A stretch of 64,000 nt of DNA from Bosea beijingensis (GTDB lineage Bacteria; Pseudomonadota; Alphaproteobacteria; Rhizobiales; Beijerinckiaceae), in assembly GCF_030758975.1 (NCBI RefSeq), contig NZ_CP132359.1, forward strand, positions 4,552,995-4,616,994. Direction: 5' to 3'. Below are positions 46,665 to 55,440 of the stretch, in pieces. The notes under the pieces are model-generated. The model was not told the DNA's origin and did no database searches. It was given only the letters and a program-made list of their open reading frames with translations. Each line of letters opens with the position of its first letter. Position 1 is the stretch's first letter. The translations under genes were made by a program, and so were the position numbers.

Positions 46665-47639
46665 TCAGCCGGCCTTCGCGAGCGGCGCTTTGCCCAGGCC
46701 GCAGGCGTCGAAGGCAGCGCGCGTCGCGGCCTTTTCGGCCTCGGTCAGCTCCAGCATTGGCGCGCGGACGCGTCCGCCGACCTGACCGAGCAGGTCCTGC
46801 CAGTATTTCTGATGCGCATGCGGCTTCTCGGAGGGCCGCGTGCCGCGCAGGGCCTCGCGCACCGGGTTCAGGCTGTCGCGGATGGCGCGGGCTTTCTCGG
46901 CCTCGCCGCGGAAGGCGAGATCGGTGTATTCGCGCATGCGCCGGTCGTTCGCCGTCTGGATCAGGTAGGGCGGCGAGGAGCAGAGATAGAGCTGCCAGCC
47001 AAGCTCGAGGATGTTGTCGAGCCATTCCTCCTCGGACGCCGTGCTGACCAGGATGCGGTCGCCGGCCAAGCGCGTGAGCTCGGCATACATCGGGCGCGGC
47101 ACGCTGTATTTGATCGCGACGACATTCTCGATGTCGGCGAGCCGGTTGCAGAGCTGCGGGCTCATCAGGTAGCCCGAATCCGGATGGCTCCAGAGCGCGA
47201 TGCCGATATCGACCTTCTCGGCGATGGTCCGGTAGTACTCGTACAGCGTCTCGTCCTGCGCCTTGAAGAAATGCAGGATCGGCGCGTGGACGACGATGTA
47301 GTCGGCGCCGACCTTCTGGGCGTGCTTCGCCAGATCGATGACGACGTCCATGTTCTGGTCGGAGCAGGACATGATGGTCTGGCCGCGGCCGGCCGAGGCC
47401 TCGACCGCCAGCTCGAAGTTGCGCTTGCGCTCCTCCAGCGACATCGAGAAGAACTCGCCCTGCTTGCCGGCGATGAACAGGCCGTCGATCCCGAGATCAC
47501 CGAGCCAGTGGCGGATGTTCTGCCGGAAGCCGTCCTCGTCGATCGCGCCCGATTCCGTGAAGGGCGTGAGCGCAGCCGCCCAGATGCCCTTCATATGGGC
47601 GCGGGCATAGGCCTTGGCGTCTTTCTTGGCGTATTTCAT
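46665..47639 (-). CDS. DapA-family (dihydrodipicolinate synthase superfamily) lyase
   Basis: This 324-residue class I aldolase-like barrel has the Schiff-base lysine at Lys177 (VVAIKYS). It is not a normal dihydrodipicolinate synthase: the GTTGE loop is GKQGE at residues 58-62, and the catalytic Tyr position is Trp150 in ALWSHPDSG. That favours a lyase or hydratase-aldolase acting on a 2-oxo acid. It is the first gene of the catabolic operon and is divergent from the LysR gene. The start may lie a few codons later. Confidence 0.87.
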   Translation of the reverse strand: MKYAKKDAKAYARAHMKGIWAAALTPFTESGAIDEDGFRQNIRHWLGDLGIDGLFIAGKQGEFFSMSLEERKRNFELAVEASAGRGQTIMSCSDQNMDVVIDLAKHAQKVGADYIVVHAPILHFFKAQDETLYEYYRTIAEKVDIGIALWSHPDSGYLMSPQLCNRLADIENVVAIKYSVPRPMYAELTRLAGDRILVSTASEEEWLDNILELGWQLYLCSSPPYLIQTANDRRMREYTDLAFRGEAEKARAIRDSLNPVREALRGTRPSEKPHAHQKYWQDLLGQVGGRVRAPMLELTEAEKAATRAAFDACGLGKAPLAKAG

Positions 47640-47815
47640 CAGGCCGGCTCCCGCATTCCGGAGCGGCTCGGGCGTAAGCGGCCTCGGGCGACGCGATCAT
47701 TCCGCGCCATCATCCGAAATGCCCTTGCCCGACAACCTCTCCCAGGCAACCCGACATGCATGCCGGGCGATGAGGGATGATGGCATGAGAGCCGGGGTAT
47801 ACGGCAACTCGTAAC

Positions 47816-47827
47816 ATTCGTATGAAT
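47816..47827. promoter_or_regulatory. LysR-type operator in the divergent promoter region
   Basis: ATTC-GTAT-GAAT is a perfect inverted repeat 32 nt before the LysR start, in a 219-nt region between the two divergent genes. A TTATAA stretch at 47841-47846 could be the -10 box of the LysR gene. The position fits binding by the LysR protein. Confidence 0.5.
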
Positions 47828-47858
47828 TCGGAAGCTATCCTTATAAATCGGGAAATCC

Positions 47859-48767
47859 ATGGCGATCACGCTGCGCCAGATCCAGGCCTTCCTGGCCGTG
47901 ACCGAGCAGGGCACATTCACCAAGGCGGCCGAGCGCCTGAACATGGCGCAGCCGGCGCTCTCCCAGCTCGTGCGCGACCTGGAGCGGGAACTCGGCATCC
48001 GCGTGCTCGACCGCACGACGCGGCGGGTCGAACTGACCGAGGGCGGGCGCGAGTTTCACGGGGCTGCGCTGAAGATCGTGCAGGACCTCGACACGGCCGT
48101 GCTGAACGCCAATGGCCTGGCCGAGCGCCGGCGTGGGCGCATCGTGGTCGCGGTGCCACCGTTGCTCGCCGCGGTGATCATGCCGCCGACGATCGTGGCC
48201 TTGCAGCAGAAATATCCCGGCCTGCAGGTTGCGATCATCGATGCGCGCAACGATCTCGTCGTCGAGGCCGTACGCTTCGGCAAGGCCGATTGCGGCGTCG
48301 GCACCTTCCCGGCGCTCGACGACACGATCGAGCGCACGACGCTCGCCCGCGACAGCCTGATGCTGTTCTGCGGGCGCGGCAGCCGCTTCGCCTCGCAGGA
48401 TTCGGTGGCCTGGCGGGACCTTGCCGACGAGCCGCTGGTGACGCTGACCCGCGACAGCGGCATCCGCCTGCTCGCCGAGGTCGGCTACGAGACCGCCGAG
48501 ATCACACTGAAGCCGGCCTATGAGGTGACGCAGATCACGACCGCGCTGGCGCTGGTCGAGGCCGGGCTCGGCATCGCCGTGCTACCGACCTATGCGCGGG
48601 CGGTGGCGCCGGCCTCGGTGCTGGTGCGCCCGCTGACCGAGCCGTCGATCGCGCGGGACATCGTGATGATTCGCCCCGGCGGCCGCTCGGCCTCACCGGC
48701 GCTCTCGGCTTTCGAGGGGCTGCTGCGCCGCTTGGTGCGCCAGCTCGCGCCGAGCGAGGCTGATTGA
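47859..48767 (+). CDS. LysR family transcriptional regulator of the catabolic operon
   Basis: This 302-residue protein has the winged-helix motif GTFTKAAERLNMAQPALSQL and a substrate-binding effector domain. It is divergent from the DapA-family/dioxygenase/transport operon, so it is the likely activator, responding to a pathway intermediate. A GGAAAT site sits before ATG 47859. A terminator closes the gene 18 nt after its stop, just before the tRNA-Val fragment. Confidence 0.93.
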   Translation: MAITLRQIQAFLAVTEQGTFTKAAERLNMAQPALSQLVRDLERELGIRVLDRTTRRVELTEGGREFHGAALKIVQDLDTAVLNANGLAERRRGRIVVAVPPLLAAVIMPPTIVALQQKYPGLQVAIIDARNDLVVEAVRFGKADCGVGTFPALDDTIERTTLARDSLMLFCGRGSRFASQDSVAWRDLADEPLVTLTRDSGIRLLAEVGYETAEITLKPAYEVTQITTALALVEAGLGIAVLPTYARAVAPASVLVRPLTEPSIARDIVMIRPGGRSASPALSAFEGLLRRLVRQLAPSEAD

Positions 48768-48785
48768 GAAGGCGCTGACAAGCAA

Positions 48786-48811
48786 AAAGGCCGCCCGGTG
48801 AGGCGGCCTTT
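48786..48811 (+). terminator. Rho-independent terminator of the LysR gene
   Basis: AAAGGCCGCC and GGCGGCCTTT form a perfect 10-bp stem, loop CGGTGA, with A/T runs on both sides. Confidence 0.88.
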
Positions 48812-48837
48812 CGTCCCTGTATTGCAAGGGCATCAAA

Positions 48838-48887
<50 letters not shown>

Positions 48888-49165
48888 ACAAAAAAGCCGA
48901 TTCGCCGGGAAATTCACGGTCCTACGACGGAAAGTCGAGTGAACAAAGAGGGGACAAAAAGGCGACATAGCGAGGTTTGCTATTGAATTGCTATTGACGA
49001 TTGGAGGCTCGGGTACCTTGGCGTCACCAATCTCTTGCGGATCTTTATATCCTGCAAAGAAGCATTTCCCACTAGATCGATAGTGAGAGGCTCCAAGAAT
49101 ATTTTGGACTCACCGGTTCATAACCAGTATGGGTAGCGAACTGACACTTGTGTAGGACCCACCAA
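48888..49165. other. Gene-free A/T-richer stretch behind the tRNA fragment
   Basis: These 278 nt have no reading frame I can support and no integrase remnant that I can see. Base use is distinctly richer in A/T than the sequence to the left, with TTGCTATTGAATTGCTATTGACG near 48977. It is probably the left edge of inserted DNA together with the promoter of the TetR gene. Confidence 0.5.
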
Positions 49166-49747
49166 TTGCCTCGCCCACTGGAATTCAATCCCGATGCAGC
49201 GCTCAATAGCGCCATGCGCGTGTTCTGGAACAAGGGGTTCGAAGCGACTAGTGTCGTGGATCTCATGCAGGCGACGGGGCTCAGCAAGAGCAGCCTCTAT
49301 GGAGCCTTCGGCGACAAACGCGAACTCTTCCTCACGGCTTATGACGCTTACAGACGCGATAGGGCGCGCGAGATGGAGTTGACCCTGAAACAGGGCACAG
49401 CAAGAGAGGCGATCGAGGTATTCTTTTGCAAGGTTATCAATGATGCGACTGCTGTTGAGTTTTCGAACGGCTGCATGAGTACGAACCAGGCGGTCGAACT
49501 CGCGCCGCACGACCCTCAGGTGCGAAACCGTGTCGAGACCGATTTTCAACTCATCGAGGACGCCTTAGCCCGATGCATCGAGCGCGGCCAGAAGGAGGAG
49601 AGTATCAAAAGCAAGGTGGAGGCTCGCAAGCTGGCGCGTCTGTTTGTCGTGGCCTTTCCTGGATTGCAGGTGATGGTTCGTGCCGGGGCCGCCAAGCCAC
49701 GGCTTGCGGATGCGCTTGAGTTGCTCTTCGCCACTCTGGATCATTGA
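49166..49747 (+). CDS. TetR family transcriptional regulator
   Basis: This 193-residue protein has the TetR DNA-binding helices ATSVVDLMQATGLSKSSLYG followed by AFGDKRELF. The start is set at TTG 49166, which gives MPRPLEFNPDAAL, close to the usual beginning of this subgroup; a TTG at 49148 is possible. No ATG fits. A perfect 14-bp palindrome lies 25 nt after its stop, upstream of the hydrolase and pirin genes, so it probably represses them. Its codon use is less GC-rich than the operon to the left. Confidence 0.87.
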   Translation: MPRPLEFNPDAALNSAMRVFWNKGFEATSVVDLMQATGLSKSSLYGAFGDKRELFLTAYDAYRRDRAREMELTLKQGTAREAIEVFFCKVINDATAVEFSNGCMSTNQAVELAPHDPQVRNRVETDFQLIEDALARCIERGQKEESIKSKVEARKLARLFVVAFPGLQVMVRAGAAKPRLADALELLFATLDH

Positions 49748-49772
49748 AACAAGCTCGCTATTTGGAAATTAT

Positions 49773-49786
49773 GGACCGATCGGTCC
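49773..49786. promoter_or_regulatory. TetR-type operator, perfect palindrome
   Basis: GGACCGATCGGTCC is fully palindromic over 14 bp. GACCG/CGGTC half-sites are typical of NemR-like TetR regulators. It lies between the TetR gene and the YcaC-like hydrolase start, about 124 nt before the latter. Confidence 0.65.
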
Positions 49787-49909
49787 TTATTGGAAACGTG
49801 GCTGCGGGCAAGCTGCCGCCTCATCCCTCAGATCATCGCGTCATCGACGCTGTGACGATTGCACCGCCGGCATCCAATTCCGGATAACCGTCGCAAATGG
49901 AGAGATAAA

Positions 49910-50527
49910 ATGAGTTACGATCGCCTCACTATAGACAATGCTGCGGTTCTTCTTGTTGACCATCAGACTGGTTTGTCGAACGGCGTGCAGGATCAGAGTG
50001 TTCCTGAATACCTGACGGCTGTCACCGGTTTAGTTAAACTTGCTAAAGCTTTTAAGCTTCCCACGGTGATTACGACGAGCGCTGCAGACGGCCCCAACTG
50101 GCCCATTCTGCCGATCATCAGGCAGACCCTTCCGGATGCGCCGCTCGTTCATCGCCCAGGGGAAATCAATGCGTGGGATAATGCCGAGTTCGTTGCGTCA
50201 GTCGAAAAGACCGGTCGCAAGAAGCTGATCGTTGCGGGTGTTTCAACTGAGGTGTGCGTCGCCTTCGTCGCCCTGTCCGCAATCAAGGCCGGCTACGATG
50301 TTTACGCAGTGATCGACGCCTCGGGCACTTGGAATAAGCTTGTCCAGGAAGTGGCCGTCGCTCGCATGGCACAGGCAGGCGTCAAGCCCATCACTTGGGC
50401 TGCTGTCGGCGCGGAGTTGCAGGCCGATTGGCGCAATCCCTCGGGCCAAGACCTGGGCCACATCATGGGCGAGCACCTGCCATTCTACGGCAATCTGTTT
50501 GCCAGCTTCCAAGCGGTCAAAAGCTGA
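49910..50527 (+). CDS. YcaC-like isochorismatase family hydrolase
   Basis: This 205-residue protein begins MSYDRLTIDNAAVLLVDHQT, the YcaC group start, with the catalytic Asp in LLVDHQT and the Cys in GVSTEVCVAF. YcaC proteins are hydrolases of unknown natural substrate. A GGAGAG site precedes ATG 49910. It is downstream of the TetR operator and upstream of the pirin gene; such TetR-hydrolase-pirin sets often respond to electrophile or redox stress, which is inference here. Confidence 0.9.
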   Translation: MSYDRLTIDNAAVLLVDHQTGLSNGVQDQSVPEYLTAVTGLVKLAKAFKLPTVITTSAADGPNWPILPIIRQTLPDAPLVHRPGEINAWDNAEFVASVEKTGRKKLIVAGVSTEVCVAFVALSAIKAGYDVYAVIDASGTWNKLVQEVAVARMAQAGVKPITWAAVGAELQADWRNPSGQDLGHIMGEHLPFYGNLFASFQAVKS

Positions 50528-50676
50528 TCCGCGTCTAATCCTCTGGGGCGGCGCGCAAATGCTGCCACTCGAAATAGGTAGCGTCTTCCCGTCGATGTCA
50601 GCGAACTCGGCGGTTGGGCCGCAACCAGGAAGGATTGGCCATCCTATGATGGACCACTTCGAAACAGGAGATAGTG

Positions 50677-51411
50677 ATGCTTCGAATCCTGCGTTCGGGC
50701 GCTAGCGCTTCCTTCGCACAGGGACCGTTCAAGATAAGACGGATACGGCCCGGCGCCATTTTTGGACCAGACAATGATCAGGCATTTGGCCCGTTCAGTG
50801 TTATGGATCATGCCAACCTCGACGTGGGGACGGTCGTTCGCATGCACGAGCATAGGAACGACGAGATTCTCAGTTACATGTGGCGTGGAAAGATGGTCCA
50901 TGAAGACTCCACCGGACAGGCGGTGTCGATTGGTCCGCGTCGGCTGATGATGATGAACGCTGGAAAAAGCTTCTGGCACGAAGAATCCACGCCGGATGTG
51001 CCGGTGGAGATGCTCCAAATATTCATCCGCCCGCGTAACTCAGATCTCCCCGGCCAAGTTCAGTTCTTCGACAGGCCTGATGACTCGGCGAGCGGGAGCT
51101 GGATCCTGATCGCTGCAGCGGAAGGAGAGGGTGCTCCGCTTTCGATACGGCAGGACGTGACCGTCTACGACGCTCATCTTAGGGTCGGAGAGTCGATCAA
51201 GATCCCGCACGTCGAGGGCCTGTCGCAATGGCTCTATGTTATGGATGGAGAGATCTCGATCGGCGGTGACTCGCTTCAAAAGGGCGATGCGGTGACCGAT
51301 TTCGATGATGCTCTGCCTCCGGTCGAAGCCAAAATGCCAACCGGACTGGTCCTTTTTCTGGTCAACCGCAATGCCACCGCGTCTCTCTTGGGCACAATCA
51401 GCGGACGTTAG
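50677..51411 (+). CDS. Pirin family protein
   Basis: This 244-residue double-cupin protein has the pirin signature RMHEHRNDEILSYMWRGKM, whose His residues bind iron, and HEESTPDVPVEMLQIFI further on. Some pirins act as quercetinases, others as redox-sensitive regulators. The start ATG 50677 lies 6 nt after GGAG; a GTG one codon upstream is less likely. It follows the YcaC-like gene by 149 nt with no terminator, so both may share the TetR-controlled promoter. Confidence 0.9.
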   Translation: MLRILRSGASASFAQGPFKIRRIRPGAIFGPDNDQAFGPFSVMDHANLDVGTVVRMHEHRNDEILSYMWRGKMVHEDSTGQAVSIGPRRLMMMNAGKSFWHEESTPDVPVEMLQIFIRPRNSDLPGQVQFFDRPDDSASGSWILIAAAEGEGAPLSIRQDVTVYDAHLRVGESIKIPHVEGLSQWLYVMDGEISIGGDSLQKGDAVTDFDDALPPVEAKMPTGLVLFLVNRNATASLLGTISGR

Positions 51412-51551
51412 GCCACCTGAACCGCCTCGGGCTCACCGGAGCCCGCTCGATTCGAGTCAGCCTGCGATCGCTGCCTCGTCCAGCATCGCAAAATAGCGTG
51501 CGGCAACGCGCTGGCAATGCCTGCGCGTTGCTCTGTTCCCGCGGGGGGCGG

Positions 51552-52709
51552 TTAGCGACCGAGGCAGCTGTTGAGCGCCGCCACCAGTGCTTGGGGGCGC
51601 TGTCGGCCGGACTGGGCCGGATCCATGGCGTTCATGGAATAGCCGAAGCCGAGATGGAGATCGGGGTCGGCAAAAGCGGTCGCTCCGCCGGCGCCCATCA
51701 TGCCGATCGTCCTCGGGCCGGTGCTCGGGAAGTTCTCGGTCGGCATGAGGAAACCGAGGGAAAGCGAGAGCAGCCGGTCCTGCACGTCCTTCCCTGTCCA
51801 TTGCACCTCCGCAGCGCGCTCGACAGCTGCCGCGCTCAGTAGCCGGACACCGTCGATCGCGCCGCCGCAGGCCAGGACGCCGCAGATTCGCGCGAGCGCA
51901 CGCGCATTCGTATGGGCGTTGACGGAGGGGATCTCGGCGCGCCGCCACTCGCGGCTGTTGAAATCCTCATCATCCCAGAAGATCTTCCAGCTCTTGGCGA
52001 AGATGTTCGTGCCTTCGTCGATCCAGGCCTGCGATATGTGGTCTTCCTTGTCCAGGAAGGTCGCGACACGCGCGTCCTCCTCGTCGCGGAGGCCAATCAC
52101 GCAATCGATTCCAAGAGGCTCGGCGATCTCCTTGCGCAGGAACTCCCCGACCGAACGGTTCGTCACTCGCTGAAGAACCTCCCCGATGATGAAGCCGTAG
52201 TTCGCGGAATGATAACAGGGTGTCGTGCCCGGCTCCCACAGCGGCGCTGTTGCTGCCAGGCCTTCCGTCATGCGCGTCCAGTCATAGGCCATTCCAGGCG
52301 TAGCGCCGGCGACGATCGGGATACCGCAGCGGTGGTCCAGCAACCAGCGAACCTTTGTCTTCTCCTTTCCCGCCTGTCCGAACTCCGGCCAGTACGTCGT
52401 CACGAGTTCATCGACGTCGATCAGCCCGCGGTCGACGGCCATGTGGAAGGCGAGGGCGGTAATTTCCTTGGAGACCGACTGGACACAGCAGATGGTGTCC
52501 TTCTGCCAGGGCTCCTTTTGCGCGGCATCTGTGTTTCCGCCCCAGAGATCGACGACGGTCTCTCCGCGGACGGTCACGGATACCGACGCACCGACTTCAC
52601 CGCGCGCGGTGAAGTTCTTGTAGAAGGCATCCTTCACCGCGGCGAAGGCGGGACTGCAGAAGCCGCTTATTTCGATCGAGCGGCCAGGATTGTTGATGCT
52701 GCGCACCAT
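51552..52709 (-). CDS. Beta-lactamase family serine hydrolase (esterase-like)
   Basis: This 385-residue protein has the active-site SxxK motif as Ser78-Val-Ser-Lys81 and a Tyr motif in CYHSANYG (Tyr166), typical of the class C beta-lactamase/EstB/D-aminopeptidase group. There is no signal peptide, so it is probably cytoplasmic and an esterase or peptidase rather than a resistance enzyme. It lies 62 nt after the ABC binding protein on the same strand and may process the imported compound. A GGAG site precedes ATG 52709. Confidence 0.9.
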   Translation of the reverse strand: MVRSINNPGRSIEISGFCSPAFAAVKDAFYKNFTARGEVGASVSVTVRGETVVDLWGGNTDAAQKEPWQKDTICCVQSVSKEITALAFHMAVDRGLIDVDELVTTYWPEFGQAGKEKTKVRWLLDHRCGIPIVAGATPGMAYDWTRMTEGLAATAPLWEPGTTPCYHSANYGFIIGEVLQRVTNRSVGEFLRKEIAEPLGIDCVIGLRDEEDARVATFLDKEDHISQAWIDEGTNIFAKSWKIFWDDEDFNSREWRRAEIPSVNAHTNARALARICGVLACGGAIDGVRLLSAAAVERAAEVQWTGKDVQDRLLSLSLGFLMPTENFPSTGPRTIGMMGAGGATAFADPDLHLGFGYSMNAMDPAQSGRQRPQALVAALNSCLGR

Positions 52710-52771
52710 CACGTCGTCTCCAGGAAAGGCATGTGCAAGCGGCGACTGGCGGCGGGAGCCGCCGATGCCGA

Positions 52772-54352
52772 CTATTTGAGGCGAAGGTCGAGGGCCTTGT
52801 ACAAGGTGACGGCCTGGTTGCCGTGCGCCTTCATGGGGGCGAGGCGAGGGCCCATGATCATGTAGGCCTGGTCGTGGACGAGCGGCATCCACACATCGTC
52901 CTTGTGCACGATCAGCTGGGCCTGCTTGTAGGCCGCCTCGCGTTTCGCGGGGTCGGTGGCGGACCGTGCCTCCCGGACGAGCTTGTCGAACTCCGCGTTG
53001 CGCCAGTTCATGCGGTTCGGGACGGGGATTGCGGTCGATGCAAAGTTCTCCGACATCATCATGCCCGAGGTCAGGTATGGCTGCTGCAGCCCATACATCT
53101 CGAAGTCCTGCTGGGCGGCTCGCTGGAAGAACACGGCTCCGTCGAGCAGCTCGAGCTTGGCGTCGACGCCGATCTGGCGCAGAGAGCCCTGAATGGCCTG
53201 GGCGACGTCAGCCATGATCGGCGCGGGGATCACCACCACCGGAGCCAGGCGCACGCCGTCCTTGGCACGGAACCCGTCCGCTCCGCGGGACCATCCGGCC
53301 TGATCCAGCAACGCATTGGCCTCAGCCAAGTTGAAGCGGGACAGGACCGGCTCGAGCTCGGGATTGTAGTCGGTCGACTGGGGATGCGTGTAGCTGTAGG
53401 CGGGGTCGGATCGGCCAAAGAACACGGTGCGGGCCAGTTCATCCCGGTTGATGGCCATGTTCATCGCCTTGCGGACGCGGGCGTCCGACACCATCGGGCG
53501 ATCGGTCTTGAAACCGAGATACAGCAGCGAGAAGAAGGTCGCTGGCCGGACCACGGAGAATTGCCGGGCCGACTCGAAGCGCGCGATCGACCAGCGCGGC
53601 ACGTACTGCGTGAGATCCGCTTGCCCGGCCGTCATCGCGGCCATGCGGGTGCCTTCGTCTGGCACCTGCTTCAGGACGATCTGCTCGACATGCGCCGGGC
53701 CGCGGTTCTGATAGAAGTCGGGTCCCCATTTATAGTGGGGATTGCGCTTCAGGACGAGTTCGTTGCGGGGCAGCCAGCGCACCCAGCAGAACGGGCCTGT
53801 GCCGTTGAAGTGCTTGACGCCGAAATCGGTCCCCAGCTTCTCGACCTCGTTGCGATCGATGATGGATGACGACACCTGCGTCAGGTTGATCAGCAGTTCC
53901 GAGTGCGGCTCGTTGAGTTCGTAGACGACCGTCGTGTCGCCCTCGGCTCTGATGTCCTTCACGCTTCCGGCCTGGTTTGCGAGCGGAGCCCGCGTCTCCG
54001 GCGCGATCCACCGCTTCAGCGAGAAAACGACGTCCTCGGCCTTCATCGGGCGACCATCGCAGTAGCGGACGTCGTCGCGCAGCGTGAACCTGTAGGTCAG
54101 GCCGTCCGGCGAGGCGCTCCATGACGTCGCCAGCAGCGGCTTCACCGTCTTCTGATCATAGTCCAGCGCCAGCAGCGTATCGGCGAGCAGGAACGCGATC
54201 TCGGTCATCGGCCGACTGACGACCTTGTGGGGATCGTAGCGCTCGGCTTCCGCCGCGCGCAGGATCGTGACCTGGCTCGTGCCCTGCGCCGAAGCGCTTG
54301 AGCCGGCGAGGGCGAACGCCAGCAAGAGGGTGGCCTTGAGCGATTTCGACAT
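52772..54352 (-). CDS. Dipeptide/oligopeptide-type ABC substrate-binding protein
   Basis: The 526-residue family 5 binding protein has a signal peptide of about 23 residues (LLLAFALAGSSASAQG). It has YDPHKVVSRPMTEIAF and the block GTGPFCWVRW that are common in DppA/OppA-type proteins. It captures peptides or other bulky solutes in the periplasm. The start at 54352 was chosen at the signal peptide; the longer frame overlaps the ATPase gene. Its start lies 29 nt after that gene. Confidence 0.93.
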   Translation of the reverse strand: MSKSLKATLLLAFALAGSSASAQGTSQVTILRAAEAERYDPHKVVSRPMTEIAFLLADTLLALDYDQKTVKPLLATSWSASPDGLTYRFTLRDDVRYCDGRPMKAEDVVFSLKRWIAPETRAPLANQAGSVKDIRAEGDTTVVYELNEPHSELLINLTQVSSSIIDRNEVEKLGTDFGVKHFNGTGPFCWVRWLPRNELVLKRNPHYKWGPDFYQNRGPAHVEQIVLKQVPDEGTRMAAMTAGQADLTQYVPRWSIARFESARQFSVVRPATFFSLLYLGFKTDRPMVSDARVRKAMNMAINRDELARTVFFGRSDPAYSYTHPQSTDYNPELEPVLSRFNLAEANALLDQAGWSRGADGFRAKDGVRLAPVVVIPAPIMADVAQAIQGSLRQIGVDAKLELLDGAVFFQRAAQQDFEMYGLQQPYLTSGMMMSENFASTAIPVPNRMNWRNAEFDKLVREARSATDPAKREAAYKQAQLIVHKDDVWMPLVHDQAYMIMGPRLAPMKAHGNQAVTLYKALDLRLK

Positions 54353-54381
54353 TCCTCTTTCCCTTTCGATCCGGTTCGCGA

Positions 54382-55440
54382 TCAGGAGGCTTCGGCGGCA
54401 ACCTGGGGGGCGTAGGCTCTTGCCAACGCCGTCAGCCGGGGCGAGACGAGTGCGGCCGGCGGCGGGGCGAATGGCGCAATCGTCGCGACGTGATGGCAGG
54501 CGACGACGTGATCGTCGGGCAGACGCACTGCCGGCGGTGGCGTCGTGCAGATTTCGGTGGCGTGCGGGCATCGTCCGCGGAATGCGCAGCCATCGGGTCT
54601 GTCGAACGGAGATGGAGGTTCGCCCTTCAGCCGCGCCCTGGCGTCCGGAACCGCACCCGCTCGCGGGATCGATGCCAACAATGCCTGCGTGTAGGGATGC
54701 CGAGCCCCCGAGAACAGAACGTCCGAGGGAGCGCTTTCCACGATCTGTCCGAGATAGAGCACGGCGACGCGGTGGCTGATATGGCGAACCACCGCAAGAT
54801 CATGGGCGATGAAGAGGTACGAGAGCCCGCGCTGCTCTTGCAGATCCTTCAGCAGATTGATGATCTGTGCCTGGACGGAGACATCGAGCGCGGAGACCGG
54901 CTCGTCGCAGACGATCAGTTGCGGATTGCAGGCCAGGGCCCGGGCGATGCCGATGCGTTGGCGCTGCCCGCCGCTGAATTGGTGCGGATAGCGCGAGGCG
55001 AGCTCCGGTGCGAGGCCGACATCCTCGAGGAGCCTGTCGACCGCTTCATTCAGCGGGCTGCCCGACAGGCCGCGGTGAAGGCGCACGGGTTCGGCGATCA
55101 GTTGTCGGACCGTCAGGCGGGGATGCAGCGAGGCGTGCGGGTCCTGGAAGATGATCTGGATCTTGCGGCGGATCTCGCCGGAGGCCGCCAACGCCTCAAG
55201 ATCGTCGCCGTCGAAGGTAATCGACCCGCCGCTGGCGGGCATCAGTCCCAGCAGCATTCGTCCGACCGTCGACTTTCCGCTGCCGCTCTCGCCGACCAGC
55301 CCCAGGGTCTCACCGCGGTCGATCGCGAAGGATACGCCGTTCACTGCATGGACACCGCGATCGCCGCGACGGAAGAACGTCCGGGAGCCGAACACCTTCT
55401 CCAGATTGCGAACCGAAAGAAGCTCCTCCCGGGCAGTCAT
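54382..55440 (-). CDS. Dipeptide-type ABC transporter ATPase, DppF-like
   Basis: This 352-residue ATPase has Walker [10 protein letters not shown], the signature FSGGQRQR and Walker B LIVCDEPVSALD. The Cys-containing tail GCAFRGRCPHATEIC is typical of the oligopeptide family and may hold an iron-sulphur cluster. The start at 55440 overlaps the upstream ATPase stop by four bases. Confidence 0.93.
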   Translation of the reverse strand: MTAREELLSVRNLEKVFGSRTFFRRGDRGVHAVNGVSFAIDRGETLGLVGESGSGKSTVGRMLLGLMPASGGSITFDGDDLEALAASGEIRRKIQIIFQDPHASLHPRLTVRQLIAEPVRLHRGLSGSPLNEAVDRLLEDVGLAPELASRYPHQFSGGQRQRIGIARALACNPQLIVCDEPVSALDVSVQAQIINLLKDLQEQRGLSYLFIAHDLAVVRHISHRVAVLYLGQIVESAPSDVLFSGARHPYTQALLASIPRAGAVPDARARLKGEPPSPFDRPDGCAFRGRCPHATEICTTPPPAVRLPDDHVVACHHVATIAPFAPPPAALVSPRLTALARAYAPQVAAEAS

